The notes: generated by a model not told the origin, from the letters alone. Positions 51,518 to 60,565 are shown, numbered from the stretch's first letter. The stretch: 64,000 nucleotides of DNA from JBCBKP01 sp038521625 (GCA_038521625.1 JBCBKP010000012.1:17879-81878), one strand, 5' to 3'. Translations and numbers: made by a program.

Positions 51518-52363
51518 TCAGCCGCCGAAGAGCAGACTGAACGCGTTGCTGGCGGACCGCTGCTCGCCGCCGAACAGCGTCGCGCTCGAGGTCCGCAGGA
51601 TCTGACCCCTCGTCAGGACCGACGTCTCGCGGGCGAAGTCCGCGTCGGCGATGATCGAGTTGGCGGCCGAGACGTTCTCGAACGCCGTCTGCGTGCGCGC
51701 GATCTCCGGGCGCACGATGTTCCGCTGGAAGTTGCCGATCTGGCCCCGCACCGTCGATATCTCGTCGATCGCAGCGCCGATCACGGTCTGCAGGTCCTCG
51801 CCCCGCCCGCTCGAGAGGGCCAACGCGCCCGCCGACTCGACGTCGCTCAGCGCCAGCTCCTCGGCGTTGATCGTCGTCTCGCCCAGATTCGAGGAGGACA
51901 GCTGATCCAGGCTCAGCGACCCCCCGCCGACGCTCAGGGTGACCTCGCCGTTGAACAGCTTCTGGCCGTTGAACTCGGCGTTCTGCAGCGTCCGGTTCAC
52001 AGACTGGCTGATCGAGTCCAGCTCCGACTGCAGCGCCGCGCGCTCCTCGGACGTCACGAAGCTGTTCGAGGCGGTGACCGCGATCTCCTGGGCCCGCCCC
52101 AGCTGGTCGTTGACCGTCGAGAGCGCCGCGTCCGCGGTCGCGGCCACCGAGTCGGTCCGCTGCGCGATCCGGGTCTCGGCCTCCAGCGTCCGCAGCTCGG
52201 CCTTGAGCCGCTCGCTGCTGATCAGCCCGGCCGGATCATCGGCGCCCCGGTTGATCCGCAGGCCCGTCGAGAGCCGTCGGAGCGCCTGGTTGGTGATCGC
52301 GGTGGCGTTGTTGAACGACCGGCCGGTCTGCAACCCCAGGATGCTCAGGTTGAACGTCGACAT
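51518..52363 (-). CDS. fliC: Flagellin
   Basis: 281 residues, a short flagellin that keeps the D0/D1 helices and has a reduced central part. N-terminal marks are LQTGRSFNNATAITNQALRRLSTGLRINRGADDPAGLISSERLKAE. The C-terminal part has ARTQTAFENVSAANSIIADADFARETSVLTRGQILRTSSATLF, ending SLLFGG. It should build the flagellar filament. The ATG at 52363 has a GAAAGGGG leader. It is closed by a strong terminator. No other flagellar gene is in the window, so it is an isolated filament gene. Confidence 0.92.
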   Translation of the reverse strand: MSTFNLSILGLQTGRSFNNATAITNQALRRLSTGLRINRGADDPAGLISSERLKAELRTLEAETRIAQRTDSVAATADAALSTVNDQLGRAQEIAVTASNSFVTSEERAALQSELDSISQSVNRTLQNAEFNGQKLFNGEVTLSVGGGSLSLDQLSSSNLGETTINAEELALSDVESAGALALSSGRGEDLQTVIGAAIDEISTVRGQIGNFQRNIVRPEIARTQTAFENVSAANSIIADADFARETSVLTRGQILRTSSATLFGGEQRSASNAFSLLFGG

Positions 52364-52532
52364 CGCGGGCCCCTTTCGCCCCCTCGCCTCCGACCCGCAC
52401 ACGCGGGTCGCTCCCACGAATCGGTCATCGGCCCGATCCGTGGCCGACTCCCCGCTCGGGGGGCCCTTCGACGCGGGGTCCGCCGGCGCAGACGGCACAC
52501 CTTGACACCCGGCGCGGCCGACCCCGCCCCGC

Positions 52533-52538
52533 TACGCT
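52533..52538 (+). promoter_or_regulatory. Candidate leaderless -10 (TACGCT) for the MoxR gene
   Basis: TACGCT ends 8 bases before the ATG at 52547. A TTGACA at 52502-52507 lies 25 bases upstream of it, too far for a standard sigma-70 spacer. Confidence 0.45.
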
Positions 52539-52546
52539 CGCCCGCG

Positions 52547-53611
52547 ATGACAGGCGGTCCGGAAAGCGGCGTGAATCTCGGGTCGGTCGAGAAGGCCAAG
52601 GCGGCCGCCGAGGCGTTCGGCGCCGATTACCGGGCGGTCCGCGGGCAGATCGGGCGGGCGGTCGTCGGCCAGGACGAGGTCGTCGACCAGGTCCTGCTCT
52701 GCCTCTTCGCCGGCGGCCACGCCCTGCTCGAGGGCGTGCCGGGCATCGGCAAGACGCTGCTCATCCGCTCGCTCAGCCAGGCGCTCCGCCTCAGCTTCGG
52801 CCGCGTGCAATTCACGCCCGACCTGATGCCCGCGGACATCACCGGCACGACGATCGTGCTCGAGTCCGAGGGCGAATCCGGGCGGATGAGCCGCGAGATG
52901 CGCTTCCAGCCCGGCCCGGTTTTCTGCCAGATGCTGCTCGCCGACGAGATCAACCGGGCGACGCCCAAGACGCAATCCGCCCTTCTCGAGGCGATGCAGG
53001 AGCGCCGCGTGACCGTGCAGGGAACGACGCACGCGCTCCCCGAGCCGTTCTTCGTCATGGCGACCCAGAACCCGCTGGAGCAGGAGGGCACCTACCCCCT
53101 GCCCGAGGCCCAGCTCGACAGGTTCTTCTTCAAGATCGACGTCGGCTACTCGACCCGCGACGAGATGCGCGAGATCCTCGACCGCACCACGACCGCCGCC
53201 CACGCCGAGATCGAGCCCGTGCTCGACGCCCACAGGATCCTCGAGCACCAGAGGCTCGTCCGGATGGTCGAGGCGGCCCCGCACGTGTCTGACTACGCGG
53301 TCCGCTGCGTGCTCGCGACGCACCCCAAGGGCAAAGCCAGCGACGGCGCCTTCGCCACGCCCATGGTCAACCAGTACGTCCGCGTCGGCGCCAGCCCCCG
53401 CGCCGCCCAGGCCCTGCTCCTCGGCGCCAAGGTCCGGGCCCTGCTCGACGGACGCCCGGCCGCCTCGATCGACGACGTCGTCGGCATCGCGGCGCCCGCC
53501 CTCCGCCACCGGCTGATCATGAACTTCGAGGCGGAAGCCGAGGGCGTCGATTCCGATGACGTGGTCGAGAACATCCTCGGGACGCTGCCGCGCGAGGCCC
53601 CCGGGCTCTGA
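52547..53611 (+). CDS. MoxR-family AAA+ ATPase
   Basis: 354 residues. Walker A is GVPGIGKTLLIRSL (about 63), then FTPDLMPADITGT, Walker B LLADEINRATPKTQSALLEAMQE, the sensor region FVMATQNPLEQEGTYPLPEAQLDRF and the C-terminal lid. MoxR ATPases act as chaperones with von Willebrand factor A proteins in cofactor insertion or envelope assembly. A vWA protein with a BatA-type N-terminus is at 57846, not adjacent. The ATG at 52547 is fixed by the TACGCT spacing and by similarity; the long frame upstream is not coding. Confidence 0.93.
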   Translation: MTGGPESGVNLGSVEKAKAAAEAFGADYRAVRGQIGRAVVGQDEVVDQVLLCLFAGGHALLEGVPGIGKTLLIRSLSQALRLSFGRVQFTPDLMPADITGTTIVLESEGESGRMSREMRFQPGPVFCQMLLADEINRATPKTQSALLEAMQERRVTVQGTTHALPEPFFVMATQNPLEQEGTYPLPEAQLDRFFFKIDVGYSTRDEMREILDRTTTAAHAEIEPVLDAHRILEHQRLVRMVEAAPHVSDYAVRCVLATHPKGKASDGAFATPMVNQYVRVGASPRAAQALLLGAKVRALLDGRPAASIDDVVGIAAPALRHRLIMNFEAEAEGVDSDDVVENILGTLPREAPGL

Positions 53612-53643
53612 AGTGACCAATGACGCAGGGGACCATCATGCTC

Positions 53644-53913
53644 ATGGACATCCTCTTCGGCGGCGGTGAGCACTCCGACCTCGCCGCACGGCTGACCCGC
53701 GTCGAACGCAAGCTCGATCTCGTCATGAATACGCTCGAGCTCGAGCCCGAGCCGCACCCGGCGGAGGTCGAGGTCGAGTCGCTCGTCCTGGGCGGCCAGA
53801 AGATCGAGGCGATCAAACGCCTCAGAGAACTCACAGGCTGCGGGCTGCGCGAGGCCAAGGAAGCCGTCGATCGACGCGCCTGGGCCGAGCTGCTCCGCTG
53901 GAGCCGGCGCTAG
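53644..53913 (+). CDS. Protein with ribosomal L7/L12 C-terminal-like domain
   Basis: 89 residues (97 from an in-frame ATG at 53620). A short acidic linker precedes GGQKIEAIKRLRELTGCGLREAKEAVDRRAWAELL, which matches the bL12 C-terminal domain where factors dock (GKKIxVIKxVRExTGLGLKEAKxxV). It lacks the L12 dimerisation and hinge domains, so it is not the ribosomal stalk protein. Related small proteins are found in planctomycetes with unknown role. AGGGGAC precedes the ATG at 53644 by about 10 bases. It starts 32 bases after MoxR. Confidence 0.78.
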   Translation: MDILFGGGEHSDLAARLTRVERKLDLVMNTLELEPEPHPAEVEVESLVLGGQKIEAIKRLRELTGCGLREAKEAVDRRAWAELLRWSRR

Positions 53914-54647
53914 TCCTCCAGCCCTCGGTCCGCGGCGGGGTCGTGGGCAGGAACCCCGGCGCCGTCCGAGACGAACCGGTGGACCAGCGACGCCGCGACC
54001 GCACCCGCGATCGGGCCCACCCAGTACGCCCAGTGCAGCTCCCAGTGTCCGTACAGCGCCGGACCGAAGCTCCGCGCCGGATTCAGGCTCGCGCCGGTGA
54101 GGAACCCGCCCGTCGCGACCGCGGCCCCCACCGTCAGCCCCACGCACAGCCCCGCGCCGATGTTGGTGCGGGCCCGCCCGTCGACGATCGCCCAGAGGAT
54201 GACCGACATCAGGAAGAACGTGAGCAGGGCCTCGCCGAGAACCAGCCGCCACGCCGTCTCGGGGGCCGTCAGCACGCCCGCGGCGTGTCCCACCCGCGCC
54301 GAATCGCTGTCGGCGGCCTCCCGACCAAGCAGCAGGACCAGCATGCCCACCGCCGCGGCCGCCGCGATCAGCTGGACCACGACGAAGAGCCCCGCCCGTG
54401 CGGCCGTCTGCTCGCCCGAGTACACCAGGGCGATGGAGACCGCGGGGTTGAACTGGGCGCCCGACCGCTCGATGAACGCCGTCACGCACACGACCAGGAT
54501 CGCGGTGAAGGCGATCGCGACAACCACCACGCCCTGCGCCGGAGTCGCCCCGAGCTGATCGGCCGCGACGATCGATCCGCACCCGAAGAAGACCAGCCCG
54601 AATGTTCCGATGAACTCGCAGATCGAAGCACGCAGCAGATCGGGCAC
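53910..54647 (-). CDS. Aquaporin / glycerol facilitator (MIP family)
   Basis: 245 residues, six hydrophobic helices and both half-helix signatures: first NPA in SGAQFNPAVSIAL (67-69) and second NPA in GASLNPARSFGPAL (189-191). It conducts water or small neutral solutes across the inner membrane. The Arg after the second NPA and the family pore residues are present; selectivity is not predicted. The GTG start at 54647 lies inside the 5' end of the divergent 54610 frame, and its 3' end overlaps the L12-like gene by 4 bases. Confidence 0.92.
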   Translation of the reverse strand: MPDLLRASICEFIGTFGLVFFGCGSIVAADQLGATPAQGVVVVAIAFTAILVVCVTAFIERSGAQFNPAVSIALVYSGEQTAARAGLFVVVQLIAAAAAVGMLVLLLGREAADSDSARVGHAAGVLTAPETAWRLVLGEALLTFFLMSVILWAIVDGRARTNIGAGLCVGLTVGAAVATGGFLTGASLNPARSFGPALYGHWELHWAYWVGPIAGAVAASLVHRFVSDGAGVPAHDPAADRGLED

Positions 54648-56340
54648 GCGGGGTCTCCGTTCGAGATTCGTCTCGCGCGCACTCTACTGCCTGGTGCTGC
54701 TCGCGTGCGCCGCGGGGTTCGCCCCCGCCCAGGTCCGCATCGCCAGCGAGATCGTGATCGCCCTGCCGGGCCGACTGACCGCGATACCGGTCCTCGTGAC
54801 CGCGGCGCCGCCCAGCCAGGGCGGACGCACACTCGTCGAGATCTCCTTCGGTCAGCGCACGCTCCAGGGCGAAGTGCTCTCGATCGAGAGTCCTGAACCA
54901 GGAGGAGATTCGGGATGGCTCGGACCACCCAGAACGCTCCGAACCGCCGCCTGGCCGGAGGATCGAGCCTCGGGCAGCGGGATCCTGCTCGTCCGGGCCC
55001 CGGTCACCACCGAGAGCCGACGCTGCGCGATTGACGGCAACGGCGCCCTGGTGATCTGGCTCGCCGAGCCGTCACGCCTGAACGCGCCGCCCGCGAGCGA
55101 GGACCCACTCGCCGATCCCTGGGTCCCGGCCATCCCAGCAAAGGTCCGCAGCGATCGGGGATTCCGCGCCGCCGTGCGGCCTCTCCTCGATGACCCAGTC
55201 CGACGCTGGCGGGGGTTGCTCCTCGGCGGCGGTCTCCGCGAGATTGACCCACGAGAGTCCTTTGAGCCGGCCGTCGTGCTCGGGGCCCGCTCGTCCGATT
55301 CCGTCCGTCAGGCGCTGCTCAGGCTCTGGCGCGCAGCCCCCGACCTCTCCGTGGAGGTCCGTCGCCGGCTCGCATCCTGGGCCGAGTTCGACACGGGACC
55401 CCGCGGCCGGCCGAGACTGCTCCCGCTCCTACCCACGAGCGACCGGGCGGCCACGCGTCTCGTCGCCGATCTGCTCGGCGCCCGCGACGACGCCCTCGCC
55501 CGGATCGCCGAGGACTGGCTCGACGAGATCCCCGCGTTCACCGCCTGGCTCGGTGGGAACTCGGCCCTCGACGCCGAGCGGGCAGCGGCCGAGATCCGCG
55601 CCGTCGCCTGGTCGAGCGATGCGGCCTCGATGCTCGCCACGCCAGCGGGCGCTCGCACGCCGACCCTGCTCGCGATCGAGCCCGGAACCATCGCCTCCGC
55701 CGGGCTGATCACGGGCGCGCGCGCCGCGGCGCCTGTCTCGATCAGGTCGGCCGGCGACACCCGCACGCTCGTGGTGCCGCCCGCGATCCGCGTCGCGACG
55801 CCAGGGGCGCCGCTCGGACCGCTCACCGCGGCCTGGTCGCACGACACGCTCGTGGCCGGCGTGGCCCCGGGCCCGATGTCTCCGCGTTCCACGGCACGCA
55901 TCACCCGCGACCCTCGGACCGACGGAGATGCCCCGGGGCTCTGGTCCCTGATCATCGAGTCCGCGGTCGACCCTGAGATCCCGCCGCAGGACGATGTCGT
56001 CAGGGTCTTTCTGGGTCCACGAGGAGAGCCCGGCACGGCGATCGAAGTCGACCGCACCGGGCGTGCGCGCACGACGGCGTCGGCGCTGGGCGTCGCGCGC
56101 TGGACCGAGTCGGGCGTCGGCCCGGAACGCTGGGTCATCAGGATCGGCCTTCCAGAGAAGACCATCGGAGCGACCGGTCTGGTCTCGATCGCGATCGAAC
56201 GCTCCACGGGCACTTCCCGCGGAACGTGGCCGCTGCCGGTGATGCCGTGGGAGGACGACCCCGCACGCGCGGTGATCGACACGACCGCATGGGACGGATT
56301 CGAGATCGGCGACGCCGAAACGCCCGGGCGGCAGCCCTAG
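54610..56340 (+). CDS. Large exported protein of unknown function
   Basis: 576 residues. A signal-like segment (RALYCLVLLACAAGFAPAQVR) is followed by a body with repeated Arg/Pro/Thr-rich stretches (GRTLVEISFGQRTLQGEVLSIESPEP) and a late domain that resembles a carbohydrate-binding or sugar-esterase-associated beta fold (DVVRVFLGPRGEPGTAIEVDRTGRARTTASALGVARWTESGVGPERWVIRIGLP). I do not recognise the family. Start is uncertain: the ATG at 54610 overlaps the divergent aquaporin gene by 38 bases, and no better codon precedes the signal segment. Confidence 0.72.
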   Translation: MNSQIEARSRSGTRGLRSRFVSRALYCLVLLACAAGFAPAQVRIASEIVIALPGRLTAIPVLVTAAPPSQGGRTLVEISFGQRTLQGEVLSIESPEPGGDSGWLGPPRTLRTAAWPEDRASGSGILLVRAPVTTESRRCAIDGNGALVIWLAEPSRLNAPPASEDPLADPWVPAIPAKVRSDRGFRAAVRPLLDDPVRRWRGLLLGGGLREIDPRESFEPAVVLGARSSDSVRQALLRLWRAAPDLSVEVRRRLASWAEFDTGPRGRPRLLPLLPTSDRAATRLVADLLGARDDALARIAEDWLDEIPAFTAWLGGNSALDAERAAAEIRAVAWSSDAASMLATPAGARTPTLLAIEPGTIASAGLITGARAAAPVSIRSAGDTRTLVVPPAIRVATPGAPLGPLTAAWSHDTLVAGVAPGPMSPRSTARITRDPRTDGDAPGLWSLIIESAVDPEIPPQDDVVRVFLGPRGEPGTAIEVDRTGRARTTASALGVARWTESGVGPERWVIRIGLPEKTIGATGLVSIAIERSTGTSRGTWPLPVMPWEDDPARAVIDTTAWDGFEIGDAETPGRQP

Positions 56341-56362
56341 CCCTGCTTCGAGACTCGCCGCA

Positions 56363-57778
56363 TCAGGCGATCGCCATGGAGTTCATCGCGACGCCATAGA
56401 GATCGATGTTGTCCATGAGCGGCTTCATCCGCTCCGTGCCCGGGCCGGTCGCGGTCGCGTGCACCATCTCGGAGGTGTGGTTCCCCGAGACGAAGCCCAC
56501 GCCGAAGTGGTTCGCGAGCAAGGCGCCGAGCGCCCCGCTCTCGCTGTTTGCGGCGCTGAAGCCGTCCGCGCGTTCTCCCGAGTAGACGCCCGCCAGCCAG
56601 GCGATCTGGCTCGCGGTCAGTTCGACCGACATCCCGGAGCGGATCTCCTGCGCGACGCGCTCGGCCCGGGCGGCGGCGCTGCCGCCCTCGCCCGCCGAGC
56701 GGACGCACGCCGACATCGTTCGGCGGGCACCGAGAAGCCGATCGAACCCGTCGTTGCCCCCCTCGAGGTAGAGCGTCAGATCGGGGCTCGCGCAGCCGTG
56801 GTCGGTCGTGATGATCACCAGCGTGTCGTCCCTGCGCCCGGCCCACTCGGTGACCGCCCGCAGCGTGTCGTCGAACTCCAGCTGGTCGAAGAGGTTCCCG
56901 GGGGCGTCGTTCCCGTGACCGGCGTGGTCGACACGCCCGCTCTCGATCTGCAGCACGAAACCCTCGGGGGCTTCGGCCAACCTTTCGATCGCGAGCATCG
57001 ACATCTCGCGCAGCCTCGGCTCGCTTGCCGGACGATCCAGCTCGTAGTTCATGTGGCCCACGGTGAACAGCCCCATCAGCCGCTCCGAGCCGATCCGGAA
57101 GTTCCCGGCTCGCTCGCGGAGCGAATCCGTGCCCGTCGCGAGCGCGAGCCCCGGCGTCTGCCGCAGCCGGTTCATATCGAAGTACCTGGCGCCCCCGCCG
57201 AGCACGATGTCGACCCCCCGCGCCAGCATCTGCTGACCGATCTCCTTCTCCATCCGCCGGTTTGGCACGTTCGCGACGAAACCGGCCGGCGTCGCGTGCG
57301 TGACGGTCGTCGTCGTCACCAGCGCCGTCGCCTTGCCGGCCTTCTTGGCCGTGACCAGCATCGGCTCGAGCTCGCGCCCCTCGTGGATGTTGATCGACCC
57401 GTTGTCGATGTGCACGCCCGTGCCCCAAGCGCACGACGCCGCGGCCGAGTCGGTCACCTGAGAGTTCGCGGAGTGCGTCAGGCACTGCGTCATCGGGGCG
57501 CCGTTCTCGTAGAGCTCCGCCCAGGCGCTGCGCCCGCCGCCCCGCGACCGGCTGGCCATGTCGGCCATCGTCCAGGTGCCCTGGGCCATGCCGTCCACCG
57601 CGAGGAAGATCACGTTCTTCGCGATGTTCGGGCGCGACCGCCCGCCCGATCGAGCGAGCCCGTTCGTCGTTGACGCGCAGGCCGAGCCGGCCAGCGACGC
57701 CGTCGCGACGACGCCCGCGGCGCCGGCCTTGAGCGCCTGGCGGCGCGACATCCCGAGGTGCGTGCTCATGTCAGTCAT
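56363..57778 (-). CDS. Alkaline phosphatase (PhoA family) with twin-arginine lipoprotein-like signal
   Basis: 471 residues. The N-terminus MSRRQALKAGAAGVVATASLAGSAC is a twin-arginine signal ending in a lipobox-like Cys. The body is the PhoA fold: VIFLAVDGMAQG (metal Asp), catalytic Ser in SQVTDSAAASCAWGTG, ESGRVDHAGHGND (Asp, His ligands), IITTDHGCASP and a final SGNHTSEMV (His). It should release phosphate from organic esters outside the cytoplasm. GGAGAGG precedes the ATG at 57778. A longer frame upstream adds 25 non-conserved residues. Confidence 0.88.
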   Translation of the reverse strand: MTDMSTHLGMSRRQALKAGAAGVVATASLAGSACASTTNGLARSGGRSRPNIAKNVIFLAVDGMAQGTWTMADMASRSRGGGRSAWAELYENGAPMTQCLTHSANSQVTDSAAASCAWGTGVHIDNGSINIHEGRELEPMLVTAKKAGKATALVTTTTVTHATPAGFVANVPNRRMEKEIGQQMLARGVDIVLGGGARYFDMNRLRQTPGLALATGTDSLRERAGNFRIGSERLMGLFTVGHMNYELDRPASEPRLREMSMLAIERLAEAPEGFVLQIESGRVDHAGHGNDAPGNLFDQLEFDDTLRAVTEWAGRRDDTLVIITTDHGCASPDLTLYLEGGNDGFDRLLGARRTMSACVRSAGEGGSAAARAERVAQEIRSGMSVELTASQIAWLAGVYSGERADGFSAANSESGALGALLANHFGVGFVSGNHTSEMVHATATGPGTERMKPLMDNIDLYGVAMNSMAIA

Positions 57779-57845
57779 CGTGGCCTCTCCGCTCGTCGGG
57801 TCTCGTTCGGTGATCCCTGGACCGAGGAGGGTACGGCCGCCGGGC

Positions 57846-59807
57846 TCAGGCACGCATCCTCATCAGATAGATCCCCCACTCCAGCGCGAGAAGGGCGACC
57901 GCGACCATGACCAGCTCGGGCCACAGCTCGCGTCGGGCCGCCTCGACGCCCCCACGCGGCGCATCGGCGATCTCCTCCACCGAAGGCGGGGCCGCGGGCG
58001 GCGGCCCGGTCAGCGACGATTCCCGTGCCTCGAGCAAATTGACCGGCACCGCGACATCGATCGCCCCCGTCCGGACCCCGTAGAGCCCTGCCAGCGAGAG
58101 ACTTCCGAGACGCAGCACGCCCGAGGCCCGCTCAGACTCGCTCGTCCGCCGATCCGTCGAGATCGGCCCGTCGACCGCGACCCGCTCGCCCAGCCGGCCC
58201 ACGCCGAGCTCGACCGGCTCACCCGTCCGCCACGACCCCGACAGCCCCGAGGCCGAGCCGGCGAGATACTCCACCGTGTCCGCCAGAAAGACCGGCAGCC
58301 CGATCTGGAGCCTCCAGTTGGACTGCTCCAGCGGGAAACCCACGACGACCCGCGGCAGCCCGCCTTCCAGCGACTCGACGATCAGCGGCCCATCCTCGCT
58401 CCGCGCCAGGACCCTCGCGACCCCCTCCTCGGAGAGCTCCAGCCGCCGCCCCACACGCAGCGTGTCGAGCGCCACGTCCGAGAGCGCCGGGTGATCCCGC
58501 GCCCAGTCGAGCGCGAAGCCGATCTCCCGGGGCCGTTCCAGCGAGCCCGCGTCCGCGAGCGCCGACCAGGCCGAGCCGAAGTGCAGCGACGAGATCGGGG
58601 GCGGCACCGCGACCTCCACCCGGTCGAACACCGCGAGGTCGTAGAGCCCCCACTGCTCGGGCGACAGCGCCGCGGCGTACACCGGCGTGACCACCCGCAG
58701 CGCCCGCAGCCCCATCAGCTCGAGCACGTCGCGGATCGCCTCGTCCGGCTCGGCGACGCCCTCGGCCCCCGCGGGCGCCACGAGCAGCACCGCCGGCGCC
58801 CGCAGCGGCGGCACGATCACCGACGCGATGTTGTCCGCCGTGAACCCGTCGCCCGGCGCCTCGGCCGTCATCGTCAGCAGCCCGCCGAGACGCCCCGGGA
58901 TCACGAACGACCGAGCCGAATCGCTGGCGCCCGTCTCGCTCGCCGGCGCGAGCTCGATCGAGGTGCTCAGCGACGCGAGCCCGTCGAAGCCCAGCGTCAC
59001 ACGCACGGCCGCCGCCCGCGGCGCCGTGTTGATCAGCCTCGTGAAGACCCGGACGCGCCCCGGATCCGAGGGGTCGCGCGCCGCGTCGAACGCGATGATC
59101 CCGACGTTCGAGACCGGCTCGCCGCCGACGTCCTCGAACGCCAGCGCGACCCCCGGCACCACCGCGGGCCGCTCGCCCCCGCGAGGCAGCGAACCGCCGT
59201 CGGAGATCAGCACCGCGAGCCCGGATCTCGGCGTCGCCTCGCCCTCGTCCACCGAGTCCGTCGCCGAGACCCCCAGCGCCGCGACGAGCCCGAGCGCTGA
59301 CCGCAGGTCGGCGGGCTCATCGGTCGCCTCAAGCGATCCGATCGCGTCGAGCACCGCGCCGACCGAGCGCGTCGGCGAAAGCTCGATCTCGGGCGTCGCC
59401 CCGAACGAGATCACCGTGAAGTCGGGCGAGCCGGCGCCCGCGAGCCTCTCGACGAGCTCCGCCGCCCGCGACCTGGCATTCTCGAACCGCTCGCCCGCCC
59501 GCATCGAGGCCGAACGGTCGAGCAGCAGGAACACGCGCTCAGCCCGCGGCACGCCGGCGTCGATCGCCGGACGCGCGATCGCCCCGAGGATCGCCAGCAG
59601 GATGAGGATGTGCAGCAGCAACAGCAGCGAGGGGCGGATCCAGCGGAACGGCACGTTGACCTGCAGGTCGCGCACCGCCTCCTCCCAGAACATCGTGCTG
59701 CTCACGCGCACCGGCCGCCGACGCAGCTTGAGCAGGTAGAAGACGACCAGCGCCGGCAGCGCCAGCCCGAGACCGACCAGCCCCGCGATCGGCGCCAGGA
59801 ACGTCAC
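57846..59807 (-). CDS. BatA-like membrane protein with von Willebrand factor A domain
   Basis: 653 residues. The N-terminal BatA/aerotolerance region has two helices and the signature LALPALVVFYLLKLRRRPVRVSSTMFWEE. The vWA domain follows, with MIDAS residues DRSASM near residue 97. A long extracytoplasmic beta part and one C-terminal helix (LVMVAVALLALEWGIYLMRM) end the protein. Such proteins work with MoxR ATPases in envelope processes. The start overlaps the rlmE stop by 4 bases, so both are coupled. The divergent MoxR at 52547 could be its partner. Confidence 0.86.
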   Translation of the reverse strand: MTFLAPIAGLVGLGLALPALVVFYLLKLRRRPVRVSSTMFWEEAVRDLQVNVPFRWIRPSLLLLLHILILLAILGAIARPAIDAGVPRAERVFLLLDRSASMRAGERFENARSRAAELVERLAGAGSPDFTVISFGATPEIELSPTRSVGAVLDAIGSLEATDEPADLRSALGLVAALGVSATDSVDEGEATPRSGLAVLISDGGSLPRGGERPAVVPGVALAFEDVGGEPVSNVGIIAFDAARDPSDPGRVRVFTRLINTAPRAAAVRVTLGFDGLASLSTSIELAPASETGASDSARSFVIPGRLGGLLTMTAEAPGDGFTADNIASVIVPPLRAPAVLLVAPAGAEGVAEPDEAIRDVLELMGLRALRVVTPVYAAALSPEQWGLYDLAVFDRVEVAVPPPISSLHFGSAWSALADAGSLERPREIGFALDWARDHPALSDVALDTLRVGRRLELSEEGVARVLARSEDGPLIVESLEGGLPRVVVGFPLEQSNWRLQIGLPVFLADTVEYLAGSASGLSGSWRTGEPVELGVGRLGERVAVDGPISTDRRTSESERASGVLRLGSLSLAGLYGVRTGAIDVAVPVNLLEARESSLTGPPPAAPPSVEEIADAPRGGVEAARRELWPELVMVAVALLALEWGIYLMRMRA

Positions 59808-60481
59808 GAGCGCCGCCCCCGGCCGTCACCGGTCTTCTTGCGACGCGTCTTTCTGCGCGCCTCCAGCCCGTACCCCGAGGCGACCACGTAGGTCTCGCGG
59901 CTGACGTCGCGGCTGGCCTTCGGCTTGATCGCGCCCACCTCCGCGAACACCGCCTTGGTCTCCTTCAGAAGGTCGGGGAACTCCCCGCCCTCCAGCACCT
60001 TCATCGCCAGCTTCCCGCCGCGGCCCAGCAGCTCGGGCAGGCGTGCCAGCACGTCCCGGCACAGGTGCACCGACCGCAGGTCGTCGCCGGCTCCGATCGT
60101 CTTGGGCGCCATGTCGCTGATCACGACATCGAACAGCCCGCGCGTCGGGTCCGCCGCCTCGATCGGCTCGAGCAAGACCTCGACATCGATCGCGGTGATG
60201 TCGCCCTCGAAGACATGCACGTTCGGGCGGCCCCCCGGGAAGACGTCCCGCAGGTCGGTCCGCTGCAGATCGACCCCCACGACCACGCCCCCCGGCCCGA
60301 CCAGCTCGGCCGCCACCTGGAGCCAGGAGCCGGGCACGCAGCCCATGTCCAGAACGAAGTCACCGGCGCGGATCAACCGCCGCCTGTCGTTCAGTTCCAG
60401 AAGTTTGTACGCCGAGCGAGCGACGTACCCCTCGCGCTTCGCTTGCTTGAAGTACCGGTCGTGCAGCACCCGCCTCGCCAC
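59804..60481 (-). CDS. rlmE: 23S rRNA (uridine-2'-O-)-methyltransferase RlmE
   Basis: 225 residues. It methylates U2552 of 23S rRNA (E. coli numbering). The SAM site is LDMGCVPGSWLQVA, and the catalytic tetrad is visible: Lys in YKLLELN, Asp in ISDMAPK, Lys in LAMKVLEGG and Glu in SRETYVVAS. There is a basic C-terminal tail. The GTG at 60481 has TAGGCT exactly 6 bases upstream. It is divergent from the second kinase gene, 84 bases away, and coupled to the BatA-like gene. Confidence 0.93.
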   Translation of the reverse strand: MARRVLHDRYFKQAKREGYVARSAYKLLELNDRRRLIRAGDFVLDMGCVPGSWLQVAAELVGPGGVVVGVDLQRTDLRDVFPGGRPNVHVFEGDITAIDVEVLLEPIEAADPTRGLFDVVISDMAPKTIGAGDDLRSVHLCRDVLARLPELLGRGGKLAMKVLEGGEFPDLLKETKAVFAEVGAIKPKASRDVSRETYVVASGYGLEARRKTRRKKTGDGRGRRS

Positions 60482-60487
60482 ACGAAC

Positions 60488-60493
60488 AGCCTA
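60488..60493 (-). promoter_or_regulatory. Candidate leaderless -10 (TAGGCT) for rlmE
   Basis: On the minus strand TAGGCT ends exactly 6 bases before the GTG of rlmE (gap GTTCGT). Confidence 0.5.
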
Positions 60494-60552
60494 TCCGCCC
60501 CCGATCGGGAAGATCGCCCGCCGATCGAAGCAGAGCAGACCATGCCCCCTGA

Positions 60553-60558
60553 TAGACT
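60553..60558 (+). promoter_or_regulatory. Candidate leaderless -10 (TAGACT) for the second TPR kinase
   Basis: TAGACT ends 7 bases before the ATG at 60566. The long upstream frame is antisense to rlmE and is not coding. Confidence 0.45.
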
Positions 60559-60565
60559 GCCCGCC

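Noticed and set aside
52502..52538. TTGACA followed by TACGCT as a classical -35/-10 promoter for the MoxR gene
   Set aside because: The spacer is 25 bases, too long for sigma-70. Only the -10 placement is kept.
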